In this document: one piece after another, positions 21,706 through 34,450 of the stretch
Numbering within the stretch: the first letter of the stretch is position 1
Layout of the letters: every line of letters starts with the position of its first letter
Assembly (NCBI GenBank): GCA_905160935.1
Contig: CAJHZI010000513.1
Location: 2,256,501-2,320,500, forward strand
Length of the DNA stretch: 64,000 nt
DNA from: Enchytraeus crypticus
Lineage: Eukaryota; Annelida; Clitellata; Enchytraeida; Enchytraeidae
Direction: 5' to 3'
Position numbers and translations under genes: made by a program
Notes under the pieces: model-generated
The model's database searches: none
What the model was told of the DNA's origin: nothing
The model's input: the letters and a program-made list of their open reading frames with translations, nothing else

Positions 21706-24611
21706 GTAGCTTGTTTGTAGTAGCTTGTTTGTAGTAGCTTGTTTGTAGTAGCTTGTTTGTAATAGCTTGTTTGTAGTAGCTTGTTTGTAATAGCTTGTTT
21801 GTAGTAGCTTGTTTGTAGTAGCTTGTTTGTAGTAGCTTGTTTGTAGTAGCTTGTTTGTAGTAGCTTGTTTGTAGTAGCTTGTTTGTAGTAGCTTGTTTGT
21901 AGTAGCTTGTTTGTAGTAGCTTGTTTGTAATAGCTTGTTTGTAGTAGCTTGTTTGTAATAGCTTGTTTGTAGTAGCTTGTTTGTAATAGCTTGTTTGTAG
22001 TAGCTTGTTTGTAGTAGCTTGTTTGTAGTAGCTTGTTTGTAATAGCTTGTTTGTAGTAGCTTGTTTGTAATAGCTTGTTTGTAGTAGCTTGTTTGTAGTA
22101 GCTTGTTTGTAGTAGCTTGTTTGTAGTAGCTTGTTTGTAGTAGCTTGTTTGTAGTAGCTTGTTTGTAGTAGCTTGTTTGTAGTAGCTTGTTTGTAGTAGC
22201 TTGTTTGTAATAGCTTGTTTGTAGTAGCTTGTTTGTAGTAGCTTGTTTGTAGTAGCTTGTTTGTAATAGCTTGTTTGTAGTAGCTTGTTTGTAATAGCTT
22301 GTTTGTAATAGCTTGTTTGTAATAGCTTGTTTGTAGTAGCTTGTTTGTAATAGCTTGTTTGTAGTAGCTTGTTTGTAGTAGCTTGTTTGTAGTAGCTTGT
22401 TTGTAGTAGCTTGTTTGTAGTAGCTTGTTTGTAGTAGCTTGTTTGTAGTAGCTTGTTTGTAGTAGCTTGTTTGTAATAGCTTGTTTGTAGTAGCTTGTTT
22501 GTAGTAGCTTGTTTGTAGTAGCTTGTTTGTAGTAGCTTGTTTGTAGTAGCTTGTTTGTAATAGCTTGTTTGTAGTAGCTTGTTTGTAGTAGCTTGTTTGT
22601 AGTAGCTTGTTTGTAGTAGCTTGTTTGTAGTAGCTTGTTTGTAATAGCTTGTTTGTAGTAGCTTGTTTGTAATAGCTTGTTTGTAGTAGCTTGTTTGTAA
22701 TAGCTTGTTTGTAGTAGCTTGTTTGTAATAGCTTGTTTGTAGTAGCTTGTTTGTAATAGCTTGTTTGTAGTAGCTTGTTTGTAATAGCTTGTTTGTAGTA
22801 GCTTGTTTGTAATAGCTTGTTTGTAGTAGCTTGTTTGTAATAGCTTGTTTGTAGTAGCTTGTTTGTAATAGCTTGTTTGTAGTAGCTTGTTTGTAATAGC
22901 TTGTTTGTAGTAGCTTGTTTGTAATAGCTTGTTTGTAGTAGCTTGTTTGTAATAGCTTGTTTGTAGTAGCTTGTTTGTAATAGCTTGTTTGTAGTAGCTT
23001 GTTTGTAATAGCTTGTTTGTAGTAGCTTGTTTGTAATAGCTTGTTTGTAGTAGCTTGTTTGTAATAGCTTGTTTGTAGTAGCTTGTTTGTAATAGCTTGT
23101 TTGTAGTAGCTTGTTTGTAATAGCTTGTTTGTAGTAGCTTGTTTGTAATAGCTTGTTTGTAGTAGCTTGTTTGTAATAGCTTGTTTGTAGTAGCTTGTTT
23201 GTAATAGCTTGTTTGTAGTAGCTTGTTTGTAATAGCTTGTTTGTAGTAGCTTGTTTGTAATAGCTTGTTTGTAGTAGCTTGTTTGTAATAGCTTGTTTGT
23301 AGTAGCTTGTTTGTAATAGCTTGTTTGTAGTAGCTTGTTTGTAGTAGCTTGTTTGTAGTAGCTTGTTTGTAATAGCTTGTTTGTAGTAGCTTGTTTGTAA
23401 TAGCTTGTTTGTAGTAGCTTGTTTGTAATAGCTTGTTTGTAGTAGCTTGTTTGTAATAGCTTGTTTGTAGTAGCTTGTTTGTAATAGCTTGTTTGTAGTA
23501 GCTTGTTTGTAATAGCTTGTTTGTAGTAGCTTGTTTGTAATAGCTTGTTTGTAGTAGCTTGTTTGTAATAGCTTGTTTGTAGTAGCTTGTTTGTAATAGC
23601 TTGTTTGTAGTAGCTTGTTTGTAATAGCTTGTTTGTAGTAGCTTGTTTGTAATAGCTTGTTTGTAGTAGCTTGTTTGTAATAGCTTGTTTGTAGTAGCTT
23701 GTTTGTAATAGCTTGTTTGTAGTAGCTTGTTTGTAGTAGCTTGTTTGTAGTAGCTTGTTTGTAATAGCTTGTTTGTAGTAGCTTGTTTGTAGTAGCTTGT
23801 TTGTAGTAGCTTGTTTGTAGTAGCTTGTTTGTAGTAGCTTGTTTGTAGTAGCTTGTTTGTAGTAGCTTGTTTGTAGTAGCTTGTTTGTAGTAGCTTGTTT
23901 GTAGTAGCTTGTTTGTAATAGCTTGTTTGTAGTAGCTTGTTTGTAATAGCTTGTTTGTAGTAGCTTGTTTGTAATAGCTTGTTTGTAGTAGCTTGTTTGT
24001 AATAGCTTGTTTGTAGTAGCTTGTTTGTAATAGCTTGTTTGTAGTAGCTTGTTTGTAATAGCTTGTTTGTAGTAGCTTGTTTGTAATAGCTTGTTTGTAG
24101 TAGCTTGTTTGTAATAGCTTGTTTGTAGTAGCTTGTTTGTAATAGCTTGTTTGTAGTAGCTTGTTTGTAATAGCTTGTTTGTAGTAGCTTGTTTGTAATA
24201 GCTTGTTTGTAGTAGCTTGTTTGTAATAGCTTGTTTGTAGTAGCTTGTTTGTAATAGCTTGTTTGTAGTAGCTTGTTTGTAATAGCTTGTTTGTAGTAGC
24301 TTGTTTGTAATAGCTTGTTTGTAGTAGCTTGTTTGTAATAGCTTGTTTGTAGTAGCTTGTTTGTAATAGCTTGTTTGTAGTAGCTTGTTTGTAATAGCTT
24401 GTTTGTAGTAGCTTGTTTGTAATAGCTTGTTTGTAGTAGCTTGTTTGTAATAGCTTGTTTGTAGTAGCTTGTTTGTAATAGCTTGTTTGTAGTAGCTTGT
24501 TTGTAATAGCTTGTTTGTAGTAGCTTGTTTGTAATAGCTTGTTTGTAGTAGCTTGTTTGTAATAGCTTGTTTGTAGTAGCTTGTTTGTAATAGCTTGTTT
24601 GTAGTAGCTTG
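21706..24611. repeat. 14-bp minisatellite, ~207 copies (TTGTTTGTARTAGC)
   Basis: A 2.9-kb array of a 14-bp unit in two forms, GTAGTAGC and GTAATAGC, with almost no other variation. The left part has long runs of the G form; from about 22640 the forms mostly alternate, giving a 28-bp higher-order unit, interrupted near 23335 and 23710-23910. It begins 64 nt after the stop of the acidic-protein gene with no AATAAA before it, so it may lie in that gene's 3' UTR. Confidence 0.95.
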
Positions 24612-25734
24612 AATACCTATAATTATATTCTTAGATGCCTACGCTTCAATCATTTACAAGAATGCTTTCTCTTGGGCTGCCAATGAAATATGAATAGTTT
24701 GTTTTTATTACATTATTTTGTTTTCTCCTGCTGATGGTTAGTTAATTATCCGGTATAAACAGATTGACCATATTGCTATATGCTAATGTGATTTATTGTG
24801 TAGTTTGATTGTTCTATTGATACGTCATTCCAGTAGGGCCAGTAGGGTCTGATTTCGAGCAGTCATTTCGCTTAACTCAGACGTCGAATATTTAAAGCGC
24901 GATTTTTGGACCATTCGTTTTTGGAATATAACTTATGAAAAATTCTCCAGAACTTGAATTAGGATGTTTTATGAACATGTGCTATGTAAATTTGTATAAA
25001 CTTACTTATAATTAAATTTTTGTATTTCTAAATACTGGAAAGATGTTACCCGAGATGTTACCTGTTATCCGAGTCTTTTATTTCTTGTTTTGCTTTGTAA
25101 TATTTATGCCGTTTTGCCTTAGAATGCCGTTTGGATTTTAATCTAATTTAAATCATGAATTAAATATTCTGTAAGCCCACACTAAATTTTGTCTTAGTAT
25201 TTTAGCTTTTATATAATTAATTAAGTAAAGTTGATAGATGGTGGTTTAGAAAACTTTAAATGTATTGAAAACTTAAACTTGAGACTTATGCGATGAGTCT
25301 GCTTTAAGGTATAATATTTAAAGTATACTATTTGATAAATTATCTATTTGATGTTCTAATTTACTAATTGATTTAATGATTGATTTGTAGATAAATTATA
25401 ATTGATTTTTAAAGATTTGACTTGAGGTAGTGTTAATTAGTTAATTATAGAATCTAGACTGTGCTCAGCCAAGTTCTGTGCAATTGCGAGTCGAACTTTT
25501 ATTAATTTAGTTCTATAATTTTATTTTATTTTTTTGTAATTTTAGTAAATTGTATTTTGTAATTTTAATATTTCAAAATCTCTTAGATTGTTTATAATTC
25601 GGCATATATTGTTTAATTCTTTGTTTCTGACTAATTCATGGCAATACTTGTATACATTGAAATTTTGTCTAACAATCTAATAGGTTACTTGGTAGTCGCT
25701 TATTTAGACAAATTGAAGCCAATTTTGCAGTATC
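24612..25734. other. AT-rich sequence downstream of the array
   Basis: No gene seen. ATTAAA-type signals occur near 25014 and 25160, and an AATAAA lies at 26387-26392; any of these could serve as a poly(A) signal for the gene upstream. Confidence 0.4.
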
Positions 25735-26085
25735 AGTTCTTGCAGTGTTCACTCGGCCACGTCAGACCATCAGTTAGCTTAGAGGTGGTCTCATCTGAAA
25801 CGGTGAGCTTGTTGTAAAGCAAATTTGTTAATCCATAGAAGCCGCCTCTAACCTCGTTTCCATCTTTCGAAAGCGATATCTTTGACGGGCGAGCCCAGGA
25901 TTTGAACCCCGCACATAAATAGAACTTAGATGTGAGTAATATTTGCGAGCCCATGATGTTCAAAGCTCTCCCGTCACTGATATCGCTTTCGAAAGATGAA
26001 ACCGATTTTAAAGTCGGCTGTTACAGCTTTAAAAAACAATTATTTAAAACAAGCTCACAGCTTCAGAATCCCGCACATGGATATG
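25735..26085. mobile_element. Head-to-head pair of SINE-A variants
   Basis: A minus copy (25735-25920, with CGGGCGAGCCCAGGATTTGA) and a plus copy (25950-26085, with CCCGTCACTGATATCGCTTT) face each other. Both carry CGAAAGATG and an AACAAGCTCAC block that other SINE-A copies lack, so they form a variant subfamily. Confidence 0.65.
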
Positions 26086-26754
26086 AACTTAGTTTACTTG
26101 TTTACTTTTTATAATTCAGAAATAGGTTTTTTAAAATTATTTTTAGTAATTCTTCATTTGAAAATATTCATTTTGCATGTATGGCTACCAACGGTTTTAC
26201 TGTAGTTAGTAATGTAATAGGAATAGTTCGTATTTCAGGCTTGAATAGACTATTGTAGCTGCTAATTATGATATTACCGCACAGAGCTCTGGCTCTTTTA
26301 TAGTAGCCCCTTTTCGTATTGCCTGTTTGCTTAATCTAACTACATGTATGCTCCTATTGCTTATATAATCTGTGCTGAGAGGAACAAATAAACGATATGA
26401 AACTGAAAAAGTGAATTAGACAGCAATTGAAAATTGTATTTCTTAAAAAGAAACTATCGATGTTATTCAATTCTATTTATAAATGTAATCATGAAATATC
26501 CCCACAAACCCTAACAATAACCGTGCTCATGTTATTTTAAAGTTGATACAGAAACATAAGCATATGAAAAGCTAGGCTACACGAAAACAATTACGAATAC
26601 GGATTAAAGAACATGTCACTCATCAATGTCTCATCACCATTTTTTCTTTTTCAAGTTCATTTTTTCATCACCAGTCTCTCACCCTGTTGGGCTACAAGTA
26701 AGGCCTAGATAGTGGCTGAGTGAATCCTCTTTTAGCCCAACAACAGTAGGGTTA

Positions 26755-26860
26755 CTCTACAGCGGATCTGTAGGCGCAGGATTCAAACCCAGAATTCTCC
26801 CCGTCACTGACTTTCTATCGAGACTGGAACCGGACGTTAAACTAGACTTTAGCGTTTAGA
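26755..26860 (+). mobile_element. SINE-A remnant
   Basis: A degenerate copy: GCGGATCTGTAGGCGCAGGA, CAAACCCAGAAT, CCGTCACTGACTTTC, GGAACCGGACGTTAAAC. Confidence 0.6.
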
Positions 26861-29328
26861 ATAATCGTGTTTAATTTTTCTCCTGATGCGTCTGGTTAAC
26901 GACAAAATGGTCAAATCTGAAACCGCAAGTGTCGTAAGAGGCGTTTAAGCTGGAACTGAGGAAGGCAATAGGAAACCAAATCAAAAGTCACATTTTCCCC
27001 AAGGTTATAGTTACATTATGGTTTGGTGATAGATCTATCTTAACCTTTTGCGATTGGATCAAATTGATTGATCAGCAGCGTTCTCTTTGTATCTTGAAAA
27101 CAGACGGAGTGTAGAAATTTGTATCTTGGACTTGTCCCTGATGATCATAACACTAAAGCGAAAAAGGACAGAGAGAGAGAGAGAGACTATGGTAACTATT
27201 TTACTATGCTAACTAGGCCTATTATTCGGTTAGCCTACTCTGCGAATTCATTGGTGATAGCATCTCACATTAAAATCTAGTAACTTTTAATTCTAATAAT
27301 ATACTGTGTACTACAATAATTTTTAATGATCTAATAATGTAGTGTGTAATAATCTAATATCTAATTATCTAAAATGAAACATAGGCCTCAATAGACATCA
27401 TTAGATTGTTCGGTACATTTTATGTACTATGTAATCTATTAATGTTTATTTGTGTTTCATTTAAATAATATTTTTTAAATAATCATCACAAATGTTTTTT
27501 TCTAAACATTAGGCCTACAGCATAATTGTAGAGCAGCGCTAGCGAGTGAGCCAGATGAAGGAGGTTACATTATACACTAACTTTAAATTATTTGATGTTG
27601 CTATAGGTCCTGTCAAATTGTTCAGTTGACCTGTAGAATCAATTTCTCCACAGAATCAAGCGAGTAGGAAACCCAAAACCTTCTATATCTCTGTAGAGGA
27701 AGTTACGTGGCTAGTGTGAGATAGGTCTACACATCGAAAAATGCAGCAGACTTTAGACGACTGACCATCCGGGATCCGTAATAAGCGTTACTTGAAGAAC
27801 AAGAGAACTTCTAAAACAGTAGACGCACAAAACAACTAATTATTTTATTAATCCTTGTACACTTTGTTAAAATCAAAGCGTATATTATAATCTTTGGTCA
27901 CCAAAAAAGGCAGAAAAACGTGCATGCACACTGATTTACAAAGAACTGAATCTTGTACCATTTCGAAAAACAATGGCATATGATACATTTTAGGTTATTG
28001 GCAGAAATACTGATAAAATAATATCATCGGAAACGATTCGGCATACATATAGGCATTCATGTACATGTAACTAGTCAAGCAATGATGGGCAAGAAACAAC
28101 CACATTTAGACCGTTCAAATTTGTCTAAGACGACTTAGCAAAAATGCAAATAACAAATATTTTTGTCATCCTCTCATCATCTTCGAGCTTCTATTAAGCG
28201 GAAATCTTCCTTATTTAACAGTAGGCCACTTCTCGCATGGTCTATTTGGCTTACACTTGTGCGATTTAGTCAAAATAGCCTACATAGTGAAGCAACTGGT
28301 TGTCTGCCACTCTATCGCAAATACACTTTAGCATAGTAGTTTCCATTTAATTTAATTGCAAAACGACAGTCAGTCAAAAATACAGGCGTAGGCCTACACA
28401 CATGACCTGCTACGTAGATGAGTATTTTACAAAGTTAAGCGTGCTTAAGATCCTGCCGGATGTTATATACTTCCTGATTAGCGATAATCCGAAACACTGA
28501 CGCCAAATACAATTACGACAGATAAATCGATAATCCTAATCCCATAAATAGGCTAGCAGTTATCCGGAATTAAGCGAAATTAAATATTAGAAGTCTTGTA
28601 ATAATAGTATGAAATTTCGGGCTTTTGAATTTAAGCCTATTAATGTAACCGTAACTTCCGTATTTTGTTCCAACTAATTTCGAAGATTTTATGGTACAGA
28701 CATAGTTAGATTGGTTACGTTACCCTTTTAAAATAGTATATGGTGCAGTAGGCCTATATATTGATAAATGACTGGAGTGTCAAATGATTTTTGATGATTT
28801 AAGCTGGTGAACAGGTGTTATCAAAAGGGATAGACAGAATCATAAATGAGAATATATGCTTAAAATGCATTAGCTCTTTTATATTTCAGTTTATACATCT
28901 TTGCAATAATTTGACTTTGAAATGCACTAATCTAGTAAACATGGTTTATACATGTACACACGTATAAAGCGGATGCCTATGACAAACCGCGCTAATCTTA
29001 ATTGGTTGCCTTTAAAGTTTCAAAATAGCGATTCGTTTACTTGTGACCGAGTTAAAAATTCATTCAAAACTAATTATGCTTTAAGAATAGATTCTGATAT
29101 TCTTTTGAAGAGTTCGCACTCATTTCTATTGCTGTTCGCCTGTTCAAACATCACTTGAACAGAATCTGCACTCGTACATTCAGCTGCCTCTGCAATATAG
29201 GCCTATGTCTAGTAATCCGGCGGGCCTTTAAATTTTTTTTGTTTTAGTAAAAACTACTCCAGGTGCGATAAGATATCGATGTACAACAAACCTTGTTACT
29301 TGCTCCATTGTCGAAACGCGGTGTCCTC
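26861..29328. other. Intergenic, no recognisable gene
   Basis: 26920-26985 shares AACTGAGGAAGGCA(A/T)AAG-type sequence with 17625-17650 and 51165-51205, so it is old repeat debris ending in (GA)n near 27168. The rest, to 29328, is AT-rich. A 68-codon frame at 28952 was not supported by splice signals or homology. Confidence 0.45.
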
Positions 29329-30066
29329 TCATCGCCTCATTTCAATCTCATTCTTGCCGAAAACATTTTCTGAATTTCTTGTATTCCAGACTGCATTATA
29401 ATTGTGCGAATCCATCGAATAGTCAAGAGGATCTTCCTCAAAATATCCAAGCTGAGTCAAATCGCTGCTGGCTTTACCAACAGCATCAGACCTTGCTGAT
29501 GTATCTTTCCCTTCCAATCTTCCGATACTGTGATCTGCTTTTCCAGACTTGTCTGAATATTTCGAGGAATTCCGGCTTAATGGCTGCCTAACTTCTATAG
29601 CATTTGACGGATTCATTCCTCTATCCTCTCTAACAGGCTGTCCAACCACTCTGGAGTTCTCCACGAGTCTCTGGAGGAGCTCATCAAGAACTAGGGCTGG
29701 GTGTGAAGGTCTGGAGTGTGACCGGAGTACCTTACCATGCCTGACAGCTTCTTCACGTCCAAACCCACCCAGTCCGATGTCTCTCTTCTTGAGGAACTGA
29801 CAGCGCGGTCCTTTGAACTCACCTGCGCATCGACATCTGCAGTAGCCGAAGATATTGTTAGGCATCAGTAGCAGACCTCCATTCAAACAGGCTCCACACA
29901 TTCCATCAGCCTCGCACACCACCAGCAAGGTTGTTAAAATCAACAGGACTGCTGCGAGTCTCCAATGGCTGCCTCGCTGGGGTCTTCTTGAAGCTTTTGT
30001 GGAATAGGAGGGTAGGTATCTATTTTCTGTCGGAGTCAAGACATCGACAGAACCTTTTAACTTCAT
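29329..30066 (-). CDS. Secreted single-EGF protein, 245 aa
   Basis: A single-exon frame with ATG at 30066 in a good context (AAAAATG) and stop TGA at 29329. Residues 36-50 are hydrophobic (LAAVLLILTTLLVV) behind a basic stretch, fitting a signal peptide with an unusually long N-region, or a signal anchor. One EGF-like domain follows, with six cysteines at about 57, 60, 76, 78, 80 and 89, ending CxC-x5-G-x2-C. C1-C2 spacing is very short. A dibasic LKKR follows it (about 92-95). The remaining 150 residues are polar and probably disordered. No paralogue or named family is recognised; it could be a small EGF-type ligand precursor. Extra 5' exons cannot be excluded. Confidence 0.65.
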   Translation of the reverse strand: MKLKGSVDVLTPTENRYLPSYSTKASRRPQRGSHWRLAAVLLILTTLLVVCEADGMCGACLNGGLLLMPNNIFGYCRCRCAGEFKGPRCQFLKKRDIGLGGFGREEAVRHGKVLRSHSRPSHPALVLDELLQRLVENSRVVGQPVREDRGMNPSNAIEVRQPLSRNSSKYSDKSGKADHSIGRLEGKDTSARSDAVGKASSDLTQLGYFEEDPLDYSMDSHNYNAVWNTRNSENVFGKNEIEMRR

Positions 30067-31487
30067 TTTTCGATGAATTTGATATTTTTCTTGGTGAATT
30101 CTTTGTATTAGAATTTCGTTGATTTCAATTGATTGATCTGTTTTACAAAATGTTCGCTGTCGACTTAACCTTTAAAGAGAAATTCTTGATTAATATCTAC
30201 TTCTGATATCTCACCACGAATTGAATCGTTTATTTGTCACATATCCAAGTAGAAGTTCTTCTTCACGTTTTCTGCTCTATCTATAGGATAATTAAACAAA
30301 TTTAGTTATCGGTATAAAAATTAGCATTAGGCCTAACGATAATCTAAAACAATTAGGCCTACATTTTAGATGTCAGTGTAACGGTTGTAATATTTTGACG
30401 CGACGTGAATGGTCCCCTTTGATGGATTTTATTTTCTGTTATAAAGATAAGTGACATTAAAACTGGTAAAATTGTTCTTAGATTTAAATAGTTGACTAAT
30501 AGAAGTGTCAACTATTTGCGTCTTTCTCAGAAAGCTAAACGCAAAAATATCATTTCTTGAGTCATTGATAATAGCTTAATCCTATAACCTAGATATTCGA
30601 GTAAAACAATTTCAATTTGCGGTGGGCCAATGCGGGCGGAATTTAGAACCCAACTAACTAGAAACTGACTACATGTATCTCGTTCAGCTGAAATAGCTTT
30701 TATTTCTCAGTCGTTTCTTCATCCTTCGTCTGTCAGATAGAATTTCATCAAGCCGTGTGGGCATAGAGACCTGAATGTGGCGTAAGAGAAGATTAGGAAG
30801 AAATCCTTAAACTCTTTAATTCCAAAGCAAATAAGAAAAACTTATCAAATCTCTATAAATTACCCTACGTCTGAATTTAAAAAGCGGATGATGCAAATTT
30901 GCGTTGCATATAGGCCCTTAATTAGAGCTTACTATTAGGTTAAGCTGCCAGTTAATCTAACCTAGCCAATTTCTACAAAAGCAATAAACAGCATTATCGC
31001 TTTACCCTTCATTACCTCTAAATATCTCATGAACCTAAGTCCAGAACATAATTAAAACCCAGCCCAAAACTATAACAATAACGGTTAATTATATTCCTTT
31101 ATCTAGTACACAGATACAGGCAATATACTTCTGCAGAGAATAAAAACTTCAAATTTCTAATTATATGTAACAGGGATGGATATCGTCATTTAATGTTTTT
31201 CTATCATTTAGACTGCTACCAAAGTGTTAAAGCGGGAGGTAAGCGTCGTGCTTAGGTTCTAATCAATGTCCATCTTCCATAGAGGTTTGCAAAGAGTCTG
31301 AATTCGAGATCCGACCAATCGCTGATAATGTCTGCCATGACCAGATTAAAACCAGAAATGGTTCGCAATGCCTCAGTATAATACTAGGTATTGTCTGCCC
31401 AGTACAGGTTTAAAAATGAAAATGTAAAACCTACATGTATAGCACAAATCCCTCTAACGTCGATACTGAAGCGACAATGAAAACCTC
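30067..31487. other. Intergenic, upstream of the EGF-like gene
   Basis: AT-rich. No convincing promoter motif, exon or full transposon identified. Confidence 0.45.
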
Positions 31488-31652
31488 TGGATCCGAGAAC
31501 TCAGAGAACTTAGAGGACTTAGAGACCTCAGAGAAATTAGAGACCGCAGAGAACTTAGAGACCTCAGAGAACTTAGAGACATCAGAGACCTCAGAGACAT
31601 CTGAGACCTCAGAGAACGTAGAGACATAGGAGACCTCAGAGAACGTAGAGAC
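31488..31652. repeat. 12-bp imperfect minisatellite (GAGACCTCAGAG)n
   Basis: About 13 diverged copies of GAGA(A/C)CT(C/T)AGAG. The Glu-Asn-Leu-Glu-Thr-Ser plus frame and the Leu-Arg-Ser-Leu minus frame are products of the repeat. Confidence 0.85.
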
Positions 31653-34317
31653 ATCATGGACATCGGACTATGGATAATCGTATCTCGAATCATCTATCTT
31701 CTATTTGACAGAATTATCTGAAGTCAGAGAAAAAATAATTTGCATTTGTTATAAAAAAAATTCAAGGCTTAGGGCCTAGGCTTAAAATCTGAGCCAGTTT
31801 TTAAATTGACTAATTGTAGGGAATAGTAAAATTAGAATTATAGAGGATTGTAAAATTAGTAAGTAGCCAGCTATTAAATTAAACTGACACAAATTATCAG
31901 ATTATATAAAATATAAATTAGTACGTGAGTGAGACTAGCTTAAAGCATAAAGCACTGTTCGGATTAGAATAAAGTAGATAAATTATTATGTGCCTAGAGA
32001 AAGCATAAAGCCCTGTTAATATTTATTACACATTTTAGGACACTTTCAGAGAATACACGTAATAATTAATAGTATTCACGTTTGCCTAACTGCACGAATT
32101 TACTTTTATCGATAAGACTACATTTCTTTTAATTGGATGTTTATTCATTCTAGCATTTACCTTGAAGTTGTGAATAGGACTTAATTTCAAAGATGCTCGC
32201 CGCTATTGTATAATGTTTGCACATTTTACAAATATCGATACAAAAATGAAAGAAACATTTTCTGTACTAGTATTTTTACCAACAGAATGAGAATTTCACA
32301 CGTCTTTCCTTCACTATAGGCCTATGCAAGTTAGTGCCATTAAATATCCTATATTTGGCGTACTATAATTTTACCTCTTTTAACTCAGGCAATAATTTTT
32401 TAATGTAGTTTCTGAAGTAGATTTTAGAAAGTATTCCACCGTATGTTGCATTTTAAAAATAAGTATCATTTACTTGTTTCATTCTTTATATTAAAGCACA
32501 AAAGAACGTTACTAAAAGCGAGAATGGACCTTATAATCCTTTTTTATTCTACCCATATAATGCAGTCTGTATCAGCGACGGTCGACATCTAATCTTTGCG
32601 CTATTCGTTCAAATTTCATGAAAAATAATTTTGCTGATTATCAGCGGCATAATTGACTTTCATCAAGTTAGTAGCACGCTTTCCACATGAGCCAGATGTC
32701 GCGTTTTCTATACCTGCCGAACCACATCCAACAGTACATTGCGAATCAGGAAACAGACGTTAAACATAGCTTTTTAATAAAGATATAGCTATTGAATTTA
32801 AATCGACTGATCCCGTATAATCTCCATGTAGATTCTCGTCAAGAATATCTAGTATCTGTGACCTAACGCATTCATAAGTTTGTTAGTGTAGCTGCTAGTA
32901 CTGCCACAATTAACAACTGTTAATAACGCGAGAGAAGCTTTACACTCTACGAGCAGCAATAATGACAACTAAATGACAACGAGATGACAACGAGACTCAG
33001 TCCGCTCAGTACAACTTGTTGCTTACGACTGATCGTTATTCTCGGTGTCTTGTGCTGAATTCTTAGAGGAGGGGAAACTTTCTTGTCATACAGTCACACC
33101 AACATATAAAAATGCTAGTTCGTACGTACCGCGCAGCTTATAAAATAGTTTAGAATTATATGCACCATATAGATGTAAACTTGACTGAAAAGAAGATAAC
33201 AAATAGATAATTAATTTAGCCATACTATACAAAACATTTTGAGTAAAGTAAAATACGTAGCGAAATTATAGACGAAAGAATTAAAGATTTCATATGAAGG
33301 CCTATTAAAATTACCAGAGTTTTAAGATCGGTCTCAGAAAGATAAACATAAATATAGAATATTAACATTTAACAAAATTTTGGACAAAATTAGAACCACA
33401 TGAGGACTAAACTGGCTTCAAACTAAAACTCGCATCCAGTAATAAACAAGTCAAATGACATTAAGCACTATCATTGACCACCCTGTCAAAAAGACATTAA
33501 GCGCAAACAGTTAAAACCCAGTTAATTTATTTTAAAATTTATTTTAAGTCAACTCTCAGAATTAAGATAGATATCACAAAACAAGTGAATTATGGTACCA
33601 CAAAGGTCCGTCCACAAGTAAAAATTATGTTAGAGAAGTGAAAGAAATTCAATCAGAAATACAATAGCTCAAATAAAGATCAAGGATCAAGAGGACAGCA
33701 TTGTGACCTTGAACTTGTTTCTGTGCGTGGGACGTTATAAAAAAAACAAATCTCATCGGTGGAATGAGATTCAAACTTGGATGAGTGATCTTCTTCAGCA
33801 ATAGAAATAACAAATAAAAGTATGATTAAAAGTATTGCGCTTCCTGTACGTAAAATTTGCCGATATATAATTTTATGATTTTCACCTACATACAACATTA
33901 ATTGCAAGTTAATGTGAGGCAGAGACGGAAAAGCAAAAGGAATCAAACGGTGAACTCTATTTTGTTGTTGTCGCTAAATGAATCTTTATGCGAAAAGTAT
34001 TAAGAGTGCAGACTTTAATGAAACTTAAAGGATTTCAGTTCACTTTATCGCAAGTTATGCCAGGGAGTAGGCTTGAGACAGTGTGCGAATGTTTGTTGAT
34101 CGATATGAAACTCCAGAACTTCTGAATTCTGCTACAACCGATTAAGTAGGTTGGGTGACCGCAGCCATGTTCAGACCGTTCCAGTATAATCGAGAATAGA
34201 CTATTCGAACTGTATCCTTCTTAAGCGGCTCGCAACACACACAGTTGAAAGGCAGCCAATAGCGAGAGAGATCAGTTCGGTGATATTTGAACTAGTGAAT
34301 AAATTCATCAGACTCTG
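31653..34317. other. Intergenic with one SINE-A remnant
   Basis: AT-rich and no gene seen. 32690-32778 has GAGCCAGATGTCGCG and GAATCAGGAAACAGACGTTA, a decayed SINE-A. Confidence 0.45.
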
Positions 34318-34450
34318 TCTTTTGGACTGGTTTTCTGGATATTGATTATTGCATCATTTTTGAACCGTTTGATTTTGAGCGTAGGCTTAAATTTGGCTGA
34401 ATAACGCTCGATCTTGCCATTTATAAAGTTCGCTATAATATTTATTATTG
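34318..34450 (+). mobile_element. Diverged LINE 3' tail module
   Basis: GGACTGGTTTTCTGGATATT, then GATTTTGAGC and GGCTGAATAACGCTCGATCT keep the order of the tail module at lower identity. Confidence 0.5.

Noticed and set aside
28952..29158. 68-codon plus frame as a gene
   Set aside because: No recognisable motif, no clear splice sites, AT-rich context.
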